This document shows, piece by piece, positions 1-8,228 of a DNA stretch of 12,500 bases. The notes beneath the pieces are model-generated. The model saw only the letters and a list, made by a program, of their open reading frames with translations. It did no database searches and was not told where the DNA came from. The first letter of the stretch is position 1. Each line of letters begins with the position of its first letter. Position numbers and translations under genes: made by a program. Source of the DNA: Chrysomallon squamiferum (Eukaryota > Mollusca > Gastropoda > Neomphalida > Peltospiridae); the NCBI GenBank assembly GCA_012295275.1, contig CM022672.1:17952394-17964893 (forward strand), in the 5' to 3' direction.

Positions 1-297
1 TTAGGAATATTGGAATGAAAGTAACCTTGAATACCAGAATGTACAAATATATATAATAGATTACAGCAACTGGATATTGACTGCAACACACTTGACTGCT
101 TGCACTTTAACTGCATTGAGTAATATTGTTTTTTCCAGTTTTACGACAACCTTGTACCTTAGAGGTGGTCCAAAAGGTTGACCAACGCCGTTAGCTATGC
201 AGTTAACAAAATTGAAGATGATGATGATGATGAAATTAATTTTATTTACAAATTTTTACCGAAAGTATAACTCTATTTGTCCTTTTTTTCTTTCCAG
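1..297 (+). other. 3' end of intron upstream of the PPP1R3-like coding exon
   Basis: AT-rich sequence that ends in a pyrimidine tract (about 276-295) and a CAG acceptor at 295-297. A plausible branch point is the A at 270 in TATAAC, about 27 bases before the acceptor. The frame of the downstream protein, read unspliced into this stretch, meets a TAA at 237-239, so the coding sequence is not continuous here. A second acceptor-like site (TTTTTTCCAG, ending at 138) is present, but no good donor follows it before 297. A short (GAT)5 run lies at 217-233. The upstream exon is outside the window. Confidence 0.7.
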
Positions 298-298
298 A
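295..298 (+). other. 3' splice acceptor of the PPP1R3-like coding exon
   Basis: The intron ends CTTTTTTTCTTTCCAG, a strong pyrimidine tract and acceptor, with the exon starting at 298. The exon begins with two bases of a split codon (AT, then CTT CAA ATG). If the upstream exon is coding, the intron lies after the first base of a codon. The splice shows that the coding exon is not an intronless processed retrocopy. Confidence 0.7.
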
Positions 299-1265
299 TC
301 TTCAAATGTTGGAATTCGCCACGCCAAGTTTGTCTACCAGACAAAGCATGCCTGTAGATTATGCTACCTATCTCCTTTCATCGTCACCTCCGCCAAACAC
401 CTTCGACTTGCTCAGTGTCGCCTTTTCGCCTCTGACTATCCACAACGATGCGGGCGATCAACTTGCCGGCGGCTGCAGCAGGGGTAAGGGCCGGCCTCGC
501 CTCAGCCCACTGAAACCCATCATCATCAGGTCGGACAGTAACGAGGGTTTGTCGGTTTCTTCGGACGACTCGGCACCGCAGTCGCCGGAGTCTCCACGCT
601 CGCCAGGAAGAAACAAGAAGAAGGTTTCCTTCGCAGACCTCCGTGGACAAGCTCTGGCTACTGTTCGCCTCATCACAGAACCGTCGGATCTTCCGCCCAA
701 GCTGAACCCGGGGATCCTGTCGTCCATCACGCAAGGCGCCTATGCCGACGTCACGGAGCAGCCGCCGCTGAAGCTGCTGTTTTCGCAGCCGGCTTCCGAT
801 TACATGGCATTCAGAGACAAGGTGGAAAAGTCGTGCGTCTGTCTGGAGAACGTCATTCTCAAGGACTACGACGTCATAGGGACGATCAAAGTCAAGAACG
901 TGTGCTTCGAGAAGAAAGTCTTTCTCCGCTGCAGCTTCGATAACTGGAAAAGTTTCACCGACGTGCTCGCAAAATTCGTTCCCGGACCAGGAGAGACGTC
1001 CGGCAGGCCGAATATCTTCGACACGTTCTCGTTCGAGTTCAGCATCCCCACGGACTTGGACAGGAACCAAAAGATCGAATTTGCAGTGTGTTTCGAAACT
1101 CCGGACGGACAGTATTGGGATAATGACAATGGGTCGAATTATCAGATAGTCTTCTCAGACTTCAAGAGTAAAGAATCTTTCGAATCCGTCAGTGGACTGC
1201 AAAATGCCCCTGCGTGGACAGAGTACAAGTGGAATCAAGAGGACACGCATCCTACGTACTACTGA
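298..1265 (+). CDS. PPP1R3B/C-like: Glycogen-targeting regulatory subunit 3 of protein phosphatase 1 (PPP1R3B/C-like), 3'-terminal coding exon
   Basis: The protein tethers the PP1 catalytic subunit to glycogen and to glycogen-metabolising enzymes in the cytosol, promoting dephosphorylation of glycogen synthase and phosphorylase. From the ATG at 306 it has 319 residues, close to the usual length of PPP1R3B/C. Visible in order are MPVDYA at residues 15-20, like the MPVD segment of vertebrate PPP1R3C; a Ser/Pro-rich stretch with repeated SP sites (about 76-100); the PP1-docking RVxF motif KVSF at 106-109 after basic residues; FSQPASDY at 159-166; and a CBM21 carbohydrate-binding domain (about 170-285) with VCLENVILKD, GTIKVKNVCFEKKV, FDNWKSFTDV and the family motif YWDNDNGSNY at 270-279. 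The tail ends in TYY. The exon is open for eight bases before the ATG (..AT CTT CAA), following the acceptor at 297. The true start may therefore lie in an upstream exon, as I recall for PPP1R3C, where a few residues precede a similar N-terminus. M15 (348) is another possible start. The family call is secure; the exact paralogue is not. Confidence 0.93.
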
Positions 1266-1392
1266 TGGGTGCCTTGGATCATGCCATATCAACTTAACAG
1301 ATGACAAAGAGGTCAAACGAAGAAGAAGAAAAAAACAACAAACAATTGCTTTTAAACTGATGGAAGAGAAGTTGTATTATGTTTTTAGTTGC

Positions 1393-1540
1393 TTTTTTTT
1401 TTTTTTTTTTTTTTTGTGAATCACTCTTGATCATGTGGTGCCTCGGCACACACAAAACATCTACGCAAAAAGAAAGATATATAAAATATTCTCTTCTGAA
1501 AAAAAAAAAAATAATAATAAAAACAAAAACATTTAAAAAG

Positions 1541-1565
<25 letters not shown>
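1393..1565 (+). repeat. T23 and A25 runs in potential inverted pairing
   Basis: A run of 23 T (1393-1415) and a run of 25 A (1541-1565), with a further A13 at 1499-1511, sit about 125 bases apart directly after the stop codon. In RNA the U and A runs could form a 20+ bp duplex. The runs themselves are certain; pairing in the mRNA is inference. Confidence 0.6.
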
Positions 1566-1571
<6 letters not shown>

Positions 1572-2222
1572 TAATAGAAACTAAAACCTGTAAGTAATAA
1601 CAATTTAGGAATGATCTTGTGTGGACATGTTTATCCTAATGTAGAAGAAAATACTTATTAAATCCATTTCTGTGTGTAGAATCTTTACCATTGCACTGGC
1701 GCACGTCGTAACGGAAAAACTGTTTCTAGTGTGTGTACTTGAATTGTATTCGCGTGTAAGTAATTTAATCACGACTTGAGAACGAAAAAAAAAAATTCTC
1801 CAGATTTTCACGTGCATGTTTATATATACATTTACATAGTTGCAGTATGTAGATGTGTATATATATGTATATACATTACTATTACTAAATATATATTTTG
1901 CAATGAGGCACTTGGGATATATTTGCTTCGATATAGTCAGTTTTTTTTTCTTTTCTTTGGTAATTTGACCAGTAAAGTCCTTTGGGCATTTTAGTGTGTC
2001 TACCTCTACAGTACAATTAATCTGTAACCAGCGACTTTATTTGAAACAATATTGTGTCCGTTTTGTGATAATATATTTTTGTAAATGTATGTACATATTT
2101 CTATATTTTTGAAAATAGACTACGCAAGTTGTGATATAGAAAAAAAGAAAAAAAGAAAAAAAAGGGGGCTGGATAATGGGATTTGGCCAGATCGCCACTG
2201 CAAGAGCGAATTTATTTTCATC

Positions 2223-2223
<1 letters not shown>

Positions 2224-2263
<40 letters not shown>
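2224..2263. repeat. (TA)20 microsatellite
   Basis: Forty bases of uninterrupted alternating TA, self-complementary and able to extrude a hairpin. It lies inside the putative 3' UTR. Confidence 0.95.
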
Positions 2264-2267
<4 letters not shown>

Positions 2268-2653
2268 CGAACATATTTGGTTTTAAACTACTTAATCTTC
2301 AAAATATGCAGATTCCGAGGTAAAGATTACAACGTTAAGCAAATGTATCCCATAATTCTGTGATTGGAGGACTGTGATTTGGCTAAACGTAACGATTTAC
2401 TTAACAGATTTTTAATTATTATTAATATATATTGTTTGTTTTTTTGAAAATGTCATTCCTTTTGCTGTTAAACAGATTGCAGTGATCACGTAGTATGTAC
2501 AGTTCTCTGGATTGAAGTCGCAATAAGGCGGGGTAATGTGGTAATATAGGCGCCTTTTTATTGGAGCAAATTTAATTACCATCTGAAAAGAAAAATTCAG
2601 ATATGTTCACTTCTTTCGTTCCTTATGTTCACTTGTGTTTTTATTGTTGTTAC

Positions 2654-2655
<2 letters not shown>

Positions 2656-2714
<59 letters not shown>

Positions 2715-2742
2715 TTATTTTATTTTATTTTTTTTTTTTTTT
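2656..2742. repeat. (TTA)n, (TTTTA)3 and T-run composite repeat
   Basis: About 57 bases of perfect TTA repeats pass into three TTTTA units and then a run of T. Translated tyrosine or leucine runs here are artefacts of the repeat. Confidence 0.95.
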
Positions 2743-2934
2743 ATATAAAATTAAGAAGGAATGTATGCGCTGTTATTTAAATAATCTGTCGTTCCAGAAA
2801 CAGTTGAAGGCAGAACAAATATATATATTTTTTTTATTAATTTGATTTCTGTTTGTACCAGAATTACAATATTAAGGTTAACACTGAAATAGACTTTGTT
2901 TCCTACATCTTATCTTTTAACTTTATACTGTATT

Positions 2935-2938
<4 letters not shown>

Positions 2939-2975
<37 letters not shown>
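2939..2975. repeat. A37 homopolymer
   Basis: Thirty-seven consecutive A residues, the longest homopolymer in the window, followed by CGGGGCTAAAG. It might be a decayed retroposon tail, but I see no recognisable body upstream and no clear target duplication. Confidence 0.9.
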
Positions 2976-2976
<1 letters not shown>

Positions 2977-3390
2977 GGGGCTAAAGTAATAAAAATTTGG
3001 CTCCAACGAAAATTACCTGAAAGAATATGCACATACATTAAGAGCCTGTTACATATGTACAGTATTAACACTTTCTTGGCAGCTATAGGAGATATCAATT
3101 GTAAATAACAAACATTTCGCTTCTTAAGCCGCTTGTCACTGTCTATATATATATATATAGGTGCGTTAGATGTCACTGTGTTACAATATTTCTATTATTT
3201 TTTTACTTTTTTATTTTTATTTTTTTCAATGTATGCTGTGTAAATTTTTTTTTTTTCTCATTTTTGTACTGTGCCTTTCTAAACATGTGTCTCACTTTGC
3301 TCTGATGCATAATGTAATGGGCACAGTGTGTTTATATAACCTTTGTAAAATCTGTATTTCTAAATAATGAATTACAAAATGTTTTTCACG

Positions 3391-3432
3391 ATCCAGCCGA
3401 TCGAGGGCGATGATTCATAGGGTGGCAGGTGT
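3391..3432 (+). repeat. Dispersed repeat, copy 1
   Basis: The stretch beginning ATCCAGCCGATCGAGGG and running through GATGATTCATAGGGTGGCAGGTG matches 7738-7778 over about 40 bases in the same orientation, with a few substitutions and one small indel. The family is unknown to me; it may be part of a SINE or MITE. Confidence 0.6.
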
Positions 3433-3598
3433 GTGTAGCTGCAGAACAGCACATGAAAAGCACGATCGTTCAAAAGCATGGGAGGTAGATAGGTGTATTC
3501 TAATCAACAGTTAAAAATATCGTGGAATAGATCATTTTCTTCAGCAGAGCTAATTAAATTCATTTTTGTGAAATTGCTTTCTGTTAAACATAGTTGCA

Positions 3599-3730
3599 GT
3601 TATTATTATTATTATTATTATTATTGTTGTTATTATTGTTATTGTTATTATTATTGTTATTATTATTACTATTATTATTATGATTATTATTAGTAGTAGT
3701 AGTATTATAAGTATTAGTATTAGTATTTTA
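3599..3730. repeat. Degenerate TTA/TTG/TAG trinucleotide block
   Basis: Perfect TTA units pass into interrupted TTG/TTA and then TAG/TAT-type units. It is a microsatellite with internal substitutions, in the putative 3' UTR. Confidence 0.85.
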
Positions 3731-3876
3731 ACTACAAAATGTAAGGAATCAGATAAGACTTTTTTTTGAGTTTTTCTTATTTATCTTATTTGTTCCTGAT
3801 TTAAGTTATCTAATTTTGTAACTTTTTATCTAAATTATTATTATTAGTATTTTTTAATATTCATTCACCGTCGCAG

Positions 3877-3912
3877 AATAAAATCTGTTATCTAGGTATG
3901 TTAACATTAAAA
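3877..3912 (+). terminator. Possible proximal polyadenylation signal
   Basis: AATAAA at 3877-3882 in a non-repetitive context is followed by a moderately GT-rich stretch (CTGTTATCTAGGTATGTT). It could produce a shorter mRNA with a UTR of about 2.6 kb. It is weaker than the candidate at 5132. Confidence 0.25.
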
Positions 3913-4269
3913 AGTTCTTGGACGGCGAATAACTGTTCTCTGATCGGTTAGTGAACAAAATCAATGAAAATCACGTGATCGAACTGTGGCCAATATTGTG
4001 GTTCGACTATAATAATATAAGAAAGAAAAATAATATATAAAAAAAAAAAGTTATAGTAATGGTGGAAATTCATGGAAAAGAATAATTCTCATGACCGCCC
4101 AAATTTAGATTGTATTTTATAGATAAGCTCAAATTCGTTCGTGCTCATGTTTAATAATAGACATACATCTGATTTCTAGGTTGAAGAAATACGGTACTGG
4201 AAACGTAAAACTTCCAAACAATTTTTGTTTTTAAAAGAATGTATAAATAATTATGATTTTCATGTAGAT

Positions 4270-4290
4270 AAAAAAAAAAAAAAAAAAAAA
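4270..4290. repeat. A21 homopolymer
   Basis: Twenty-one consecutive A residues within the putative 3' UTR. No retroposon body is evident on either side. Confidence 0.9.
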
Positions 4291-4541
4291 GTGTAGGAAA
4301 CCTAGAAGGTTGTTTGCTAAATGCATAATTGTACTTCTGGCAAAACTGGAGCCATTTTTTTTGGAAGACACGAACATAATCACGTGAGTTCATTTTTGTA
4401 CACAGTTTCTACCTCTTAACCTGAGGCTACACAACGAACAGGTGCCATTACTGTGAAACATTAAATTATCGAAATGCTGTCTGTCTGATAACTGCAAACT
4501 CCCTGACAATTGAAAGCTTTAATATTCTCCTAGAATACTTT

Positions 4542-4590
4542 AATAAATGAATATACCTTTTTTCTTCTGAAACGTATGCTTTAATGTATC
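4542..4590 (+). terminator. Possible alternative polyadenylation signal
   Basis: AATAAA at 4542-4547 is followed about 12 bases later by a T-rich element (CCTTTTTTCTTCTG). It is a plausible intermediate cleavage site, supported only by motif and spacing. Confidence 0.25.
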
Positions 4591-4783
4591 TTTTTTCTTT
4601 TTTTTTTTACTCAGGTTCCCTCTTATTACTTATCGGTTTTTTTTTTTTTTTATTTATTTTTTTTTTTTACATAGTGTGTCTGATTTGTTTTGTTAGTGTA
4701 GTAAGCATGTTTTTTTTTTAACATCGTCGTAGCCGTAAACTCACTTCGCGAACGCTTTAAAAATCAGTATTAATTTGTAGTAA

Positions 4784-4809
4784 TTTTTTTTTTTTTTTTT
4801 TTTTTTTTT
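4784..4809. repeat. T26 homopolymer
   Basis: Twenty-six consecutive T residues. In the sense RNA this U run could pair with the A runs at 2939-2975 or 4270-4290. Shorter T runs occur nearby between 4590 and 4720. Confidence 0.9.
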
Positions 4810-5131
4810 CACTAGCGTTCCCCTCTTCTTTTATTTTAAAGTTTTAATTAATATATTTAGTCCACAATCACATTTTTTTTATACGGCATCTCACGCATGC
4901 AAATTTAATGTACAGATTAGTTCGTAAAAAAAAAAAAAAAAATTTGATTTCGTGTATGTAGATCAGATTCGGTTTGAGAAAGTTGCGACGGAAGAAAACG
5001 TGGTGCTGTGCGTCACGAATGGTGCTTTGACAAATTAATTGTATATTAAGTTTTGTACAGTAGTCCTGAGAGGGGTGATCATTATTATCGTATGTTTGTG
5101 AATGATGTACATATGTTACGTGCAAAATTGC

Positions 5132-5185
5132 AATAAATTGTTAAAGGTGTGTATAAAAAAATGGTTTTTCTGTGTTTTTTTTTCT
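5132..5185 (+). terminator. Candidate polyadenylation site (AATAAA plus GT/T-rich element)
   Basis: AATAAA at 5132-5137 is followed after 10-20 bases by GGTGTGTA and then TGGTTTTTCTGTG with a run of T. This is the usual order of cleavage signal and downstream GU/U-rich element, and cleavage would fall near 5150-5157. A TGTACATA Pumilio-type motif lies 19 bases upstream. It is the best-formed poly(A) signal on the plus strand after the gene. Confidence 0.5.
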
Positions 5186-5352
5186 TTATTTTATTAGATT
5201 ACAGTGTTGTTGTTTTACGATTAACGCAGTTGTTATATATTTATTACTTGTCGGTGTGAATATTTACTTCTAAGTAAAAACCCAGAAACAAATGTTTGTG
5301 GAAGAAGAAAAGGGGATGTGTGACTATTATATAACTATTTCCTTTTGCCTAT

Positions 5353-5404
5353 TATTATTATCATTATCTTTATTATATTATTATTATGATTATTATGATT
5401 ATAA

Positions 5405-5457
<53 letters not shown>

Positions 5458-5474
5458 TATTATTATTATTTAAT

Positions 5475-5509
<35 letters not shown>

Positions 5510-5530
5510 CGGTAGTAGTAGCGGTAGTAT
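5353..5530. repeat. Compound TTA - AGC - AGT microsatellite
   Basis: TTA/TGA-type repeats (5353-5474) join directly to nearly ten AGC units (5475-5503) and then AGT/GGT units to about 5530. One plus frame reads through as Tyr then Ser runs. That reflects the repeat rather than a gene. Confidence 0.9.
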
Positions 5531-5723
5531 AACTAATAACGTCTTAAAGTTTTATTCCGCAATGACTTCATCATTTTCCAGAATTCTCTATCTGGTTGTG
5601 ATGTAGTTTACGGTTTGTTTCTAGAACGGGTTGCTGCATCAGTTTCAGACACATGGCTTAAAGATGAGTCTTATCTTCACCTCCAGTATTTCACCTGTCT
5701 GTGCATCACACGTATTACGAACG

Positions 5724-5746
5724 CACGTGTACTTACGTGCACGTAA
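5724..5746. promoter_or_regulatory. ACGTG-rich palindrome (E-box / HRE-like)
   Basis: CACGTG at 5724-5729 is followed four bases later by a perfect 14-bp palindrome TTACGTGCACGTAA at 5733-5746. ACGTG is the core bound by bHLH-PAS/HIF-type factors and CACGTG is the classical E-box. Regulatory function is inferred from motif density only. Confidence 0.3.
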
Positions 5747-6005
5747 ACATGTTGAAACACACAGGGTTGGATTTTGATACGCGCATGCAGTAGAAATGTG
5801 CTTTCATAAGCCTAAACAGTCTCAAAAGTAAAAAAAAAAAGAAAGTAATATATATATATATTCGTGCACTGGTGCACATTATTACATACACATGATCATA
5901 AACATACATTCTTCACACAATTGCTGCATTCACCTATACGCACGCGCGCGCAAAGATGGACACGTGAACTCTGATGTGCACTTGCACATACATTCACGTA
6001 CACAT

Positions 6006-6025
6006 CACACACACACACACACACA
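6006..6025. repeat. (CA)10 microsatellite
   Basis: Short alternating CA run, close to a CGCGCGCG patch at 5942-5950. Confidence 0.9.
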
Positions 6026-6981
6026 AATATACTCGTACTTACACCGTGAATCGATATTTGTATTAGTCATTTCAACACATGACATACTTAGAGTTTTCCG
6101 ATCGTTTCAGCCTTTTTCGTACTTCAGACGTACATCTCGCTGTTAACATTTTACTGCAAATCTCGCATAAAAACTCGGGACTGTGTCAGCATAGAACAAA
6201 CTTTTGAGTTTTGCGGTTTCTGGTTGCCATGATTTTTACCCAGAAACGCCGAACGTGGGCCAAATGCCAAACCCCGAACAGAGATAGCAAAAACGCCTCT
6301 TTCCTCCAAAACTCTTTCCTCTTTTCAGAGATTCCAAGCTTACTTACTCGTATTGCTACTCTCAGGTTTTTTCGGCACTATTAATTATATATTGTGGTTT
6401 AAGCTGGAACAAAGAACAGGTTTGAAGAGAGAAAAAATGAGTCCTGTATTTTAATTCAGAAATTTGAATTTGCTGTTAAGTAAACACTGATATCGTGAAA
6501 ACTAAGTAGATTCCATTAAAAGGTGGGGTTAAGAAAAAGAAATAAAATAAAGAAAGGGAAAGCGAAAAAGAGAAAGAACTGTAAAAAAAATAAAAAAATA
6601 AACTGCTATAGCAACAAAAGATGAATGTAAAGAACATTTAGAACACAAGACATACGCAGAAAAACAAAGCAAACGACGACAACAACAGTATGAAGAACTT
6701 AGGGTATAAAATCAATTCATAAATGTTTCACTTAATAGTAATCTGCAAAAGAAACTAGACACATAGGAGTAAATAAAATAATTTTTACGTACTGATATTT
6801 ATTTCGTTGAAAAAATACATATGTTTCTATATTTTCGGGCACTGACAAAAAAAAATATCAATTTTTCGGATAGAATTATATTTACCTGAATAAATTACAT
6901 GTTATTTAAATAACACTGCAAAGCCTCACTGCAAATCGGCATTCTCACCTTCGCAAGATAAAGCTGCTATCTTAAGACAGT

Positions 6982-6985
<4 letters not shown>

Positions 6986-7071
<86 letters not shown>

Positions 7072-7204
7072 CCTCCCTCCCCCCTCTCTCTCTGTCTGTG
7101 TCTCTCCCTCCCTCCCCCTCTCTCCCCTCCCCTCTCTCTCTCTGTCTATCTATCTATCTATCTCTCTATGTGTGTGTGTGTGTGTGTGTTTTCGCGCGCG
7201 CGCG
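6986..7204. repeat. Composite (CT)n / CCCT / TATC / (TG)n / (CG)n block
   Basis: About 40 perfect CT units (6986-7067) are followed by CCCT- and CT-rich pyrimidine sequence to about 7142, TATC units (7146-7163), alternating TG (7169-7189) and CG alternation (7193-7204). The first 150 or so bases are nearly pure pyrimidine on this strand; the last 35 are mostly alternating purine-pyrimidine. Confidence 0.95.
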
Positions 7205-7640
7205 TATGCGTTTGATTAGACATATAAACAGACATTCAAAAACGATTTAATATCTCGATAATTCTTTGCCTATATTTTAAAATGTCTGACACTAACAATA
7301 TATAGAGTTATTTAGCATTTACCGTTATTCTGAGAATATATTTAGTGCTAATCAATTGTAATTAATTATTCCCCGTTGTGTGTTAGTGGCTTACTCAAGT
7401 GCATGTTGCATCAGATGAAGACGCTGTTACATCATGTTACTGAACGTGTATACTGCACGCACACAAAAACCACAATCAGTATATATCTTAAAGGAGAAAT
7501 AGGATTTATGATAAATAAAAATATAAATAAATACATTTGACTGCTTCAACTGATTACTAGAAAACTAATACAGAAATAACAAACACAACAAAAAACAACA
7601 AAAAAACGACAACAGTGTTATGGATTTGTTTGTTTGTTTG

Positions 7641-7668
7641 TTTTTTTTTTTTTTTTTTTTTTTTTTTT
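7641..7668. repeat. T28 homopolymer after (TTTG)n
   Basis: TTTG units (7626-7640) run into 28 consecutive T. About 70 bases further on comes copy 2 of the dispersed repeat. Confidence 0.9.
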
Positions 7669-7722
7669 GTAGTTTTACTGTTATTTAAAAGTAAGAGTTA
7701 ATAAAATATTAATAAAAGAAAA

Positions 7723-7778
7723 AATCATCCTTTTCCAATCCAGCCGATGGAGGGATGATTCATTTGGTGACAGATGTT
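7723..7778 (+). repeat. Dispersed repeat, copy 2, with hairpin potential
   Basis: ATCCAGCCGATGGAGGG (from 7738) through GATGATTCATTTGGTGACAGATG matches 3391-3432. Around this copy AATCATCC (7723-7730) is the exact reverse complement of GGATGATT (7753-7760), so an 8-bp stem with a 22-base loop is possible. The left arm is absent from copy 1. Confidence 0.55.
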
Positions 7779-8071
7779 TCTTTTGTTTTTCAGGTCGATG
7801 TAATAAAAAAATATACTCATTAAAAACGGACCGTCGTGCTTCGTGTAATACATAATTATACAGTTCAATTTCTATTTTTTATATATATTTTACGAGGCTT
7901 AAATACTAACACGAATCCATGACAGTTATATTCAGTATTTTCACGTGTATGCAACAATTTTGACGTAATGTTTCTTTAAAGGCAGGAATTATTCAACATA
8001 TTCATGTAGCAATAAAACAGTTTAGACTCCAAGTTTCATACAATATATATATTTTAGTAGTGAAACTGTTA

Positions 8072-8079
8072 TGACGTCA
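8072..8079. promoter_or_regulatory. Palindromic CRE (TGACGTCA)
   Basis: A perfect 8-bp cAMP-response element, with TGACGTAA 111 bp upstream (7961-7968) and CACGTG at 7942-7947. No promoter or gene is recognisable nearby, so function is uncertain. Confidence 0.3.
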
Positions 8080-8207
8080 GATTTCATGGATGGCAAGATA
8101 TTATACAGGGTGTGCACAGTCTATACGCTTTAAAACATCCTTTAAATCCGATAATGTAGAGCTTTTGGAGCCATCAGATCTTGTTTCTGAATTTCCTTGT
8201 TTACAGT

Positions 8208-8228
8208 TATGTGTGTGTGTGTGTGTAG

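Larger units (their letters stand above)
1266..5155 (+). other. Putative long 3' UTR of the PPP1R3-like gene
   Basis: No credible coding sequence follows the TGA at 1263-1265. The best poly(A) signal with a fitting downstream element is at 5132-5137, giving a 3' UTR of about 3.9 kb. The stretch is AT-rich and holds T runs (1393-1415, 4784-4809), A runs (1541-1565, 2939-2975, 4270-4290), (TA)20 at 2224-2263 and (TTA)n blocks. Pumilio-type TGTANATA motifs lie at 1856, 1866, 2090, 3100 and 5106. The extent is inferred; shorter isoforms ending near 3.9 or 4.57 kb are possible, and part of the region could be intergenic. Confidence 0.5.
5156..6985. other. Intergenic, no gene seen
   Basis: Apart from the compound microsatellite at 5353-5530, an ACGTG-rich palindrome near 5724-5746, a CG-alternating patch at 5939-5950 and (CA)10 at 6006-6025, I see no coding, RNA or complete mobile element. 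A purine-rich stretch lies around 6525-6600. An imperfect inverted repeat (TTTCTGG ... CCAGAAA) lies near 6216-6246. Confidence 0.6.
7205..8070. other. Intergenic, no gene seen
   Basis: AT-rich sequence without a credible reading frame. It contains the T28 run and dispersed-repeat copy 2. A CACGTG (7942-7947) and a CRE variant TGACGTAA (7961-7968) occur near its end. Confidence 0.6.

Noticed and set aside
129-190. Possible extra exon after the acceptor-like TTTTTTCCAG ending at 138
   Set aside because: No good donor follows before 297 and there is no coding signal.
197-487. Plus-strand frame starting in the intron and running into the exon
   Set aside because: It crosses the splice acceptor in the wrong frame and contains a Met run from the GAT repeat.
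384-1070. Long open frame of 228 codons on the minus strand, opposite the PPP1R3 exon
   Set aside because: It mirrors the GC-richer codons of the real gene; the product is Arg/Leu-rich and matches no family I know, while the plus strand encodes clear PPP1R3 motifs.
298-1265. Possibility that the PPP1R3 copy is a processed retrogene
   Set aside because: A good intron acceptor immediately precedes the exon, there is no A tail close to the stop that defines an insertion, and the frame is intact.
3965-4012. tRNA-like GGTTCGACT near 4001 and the palindrome ATCACGTGAT at 3971-3980
   Set aside because: No box A at the right distance and no cloverleaf; a single E-box without companions is too weak to call.
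5292-5606. Open frame with Tyr and Ser runs
   Set aside because: Produced by the TTA and AGC microsatellites.
6986-7204. Tandem units considered as a CRISPR or satellite array
   Set aside because: There are no spaced unique spacers; the units are 2-4 bp microsatellites in animal DNA.
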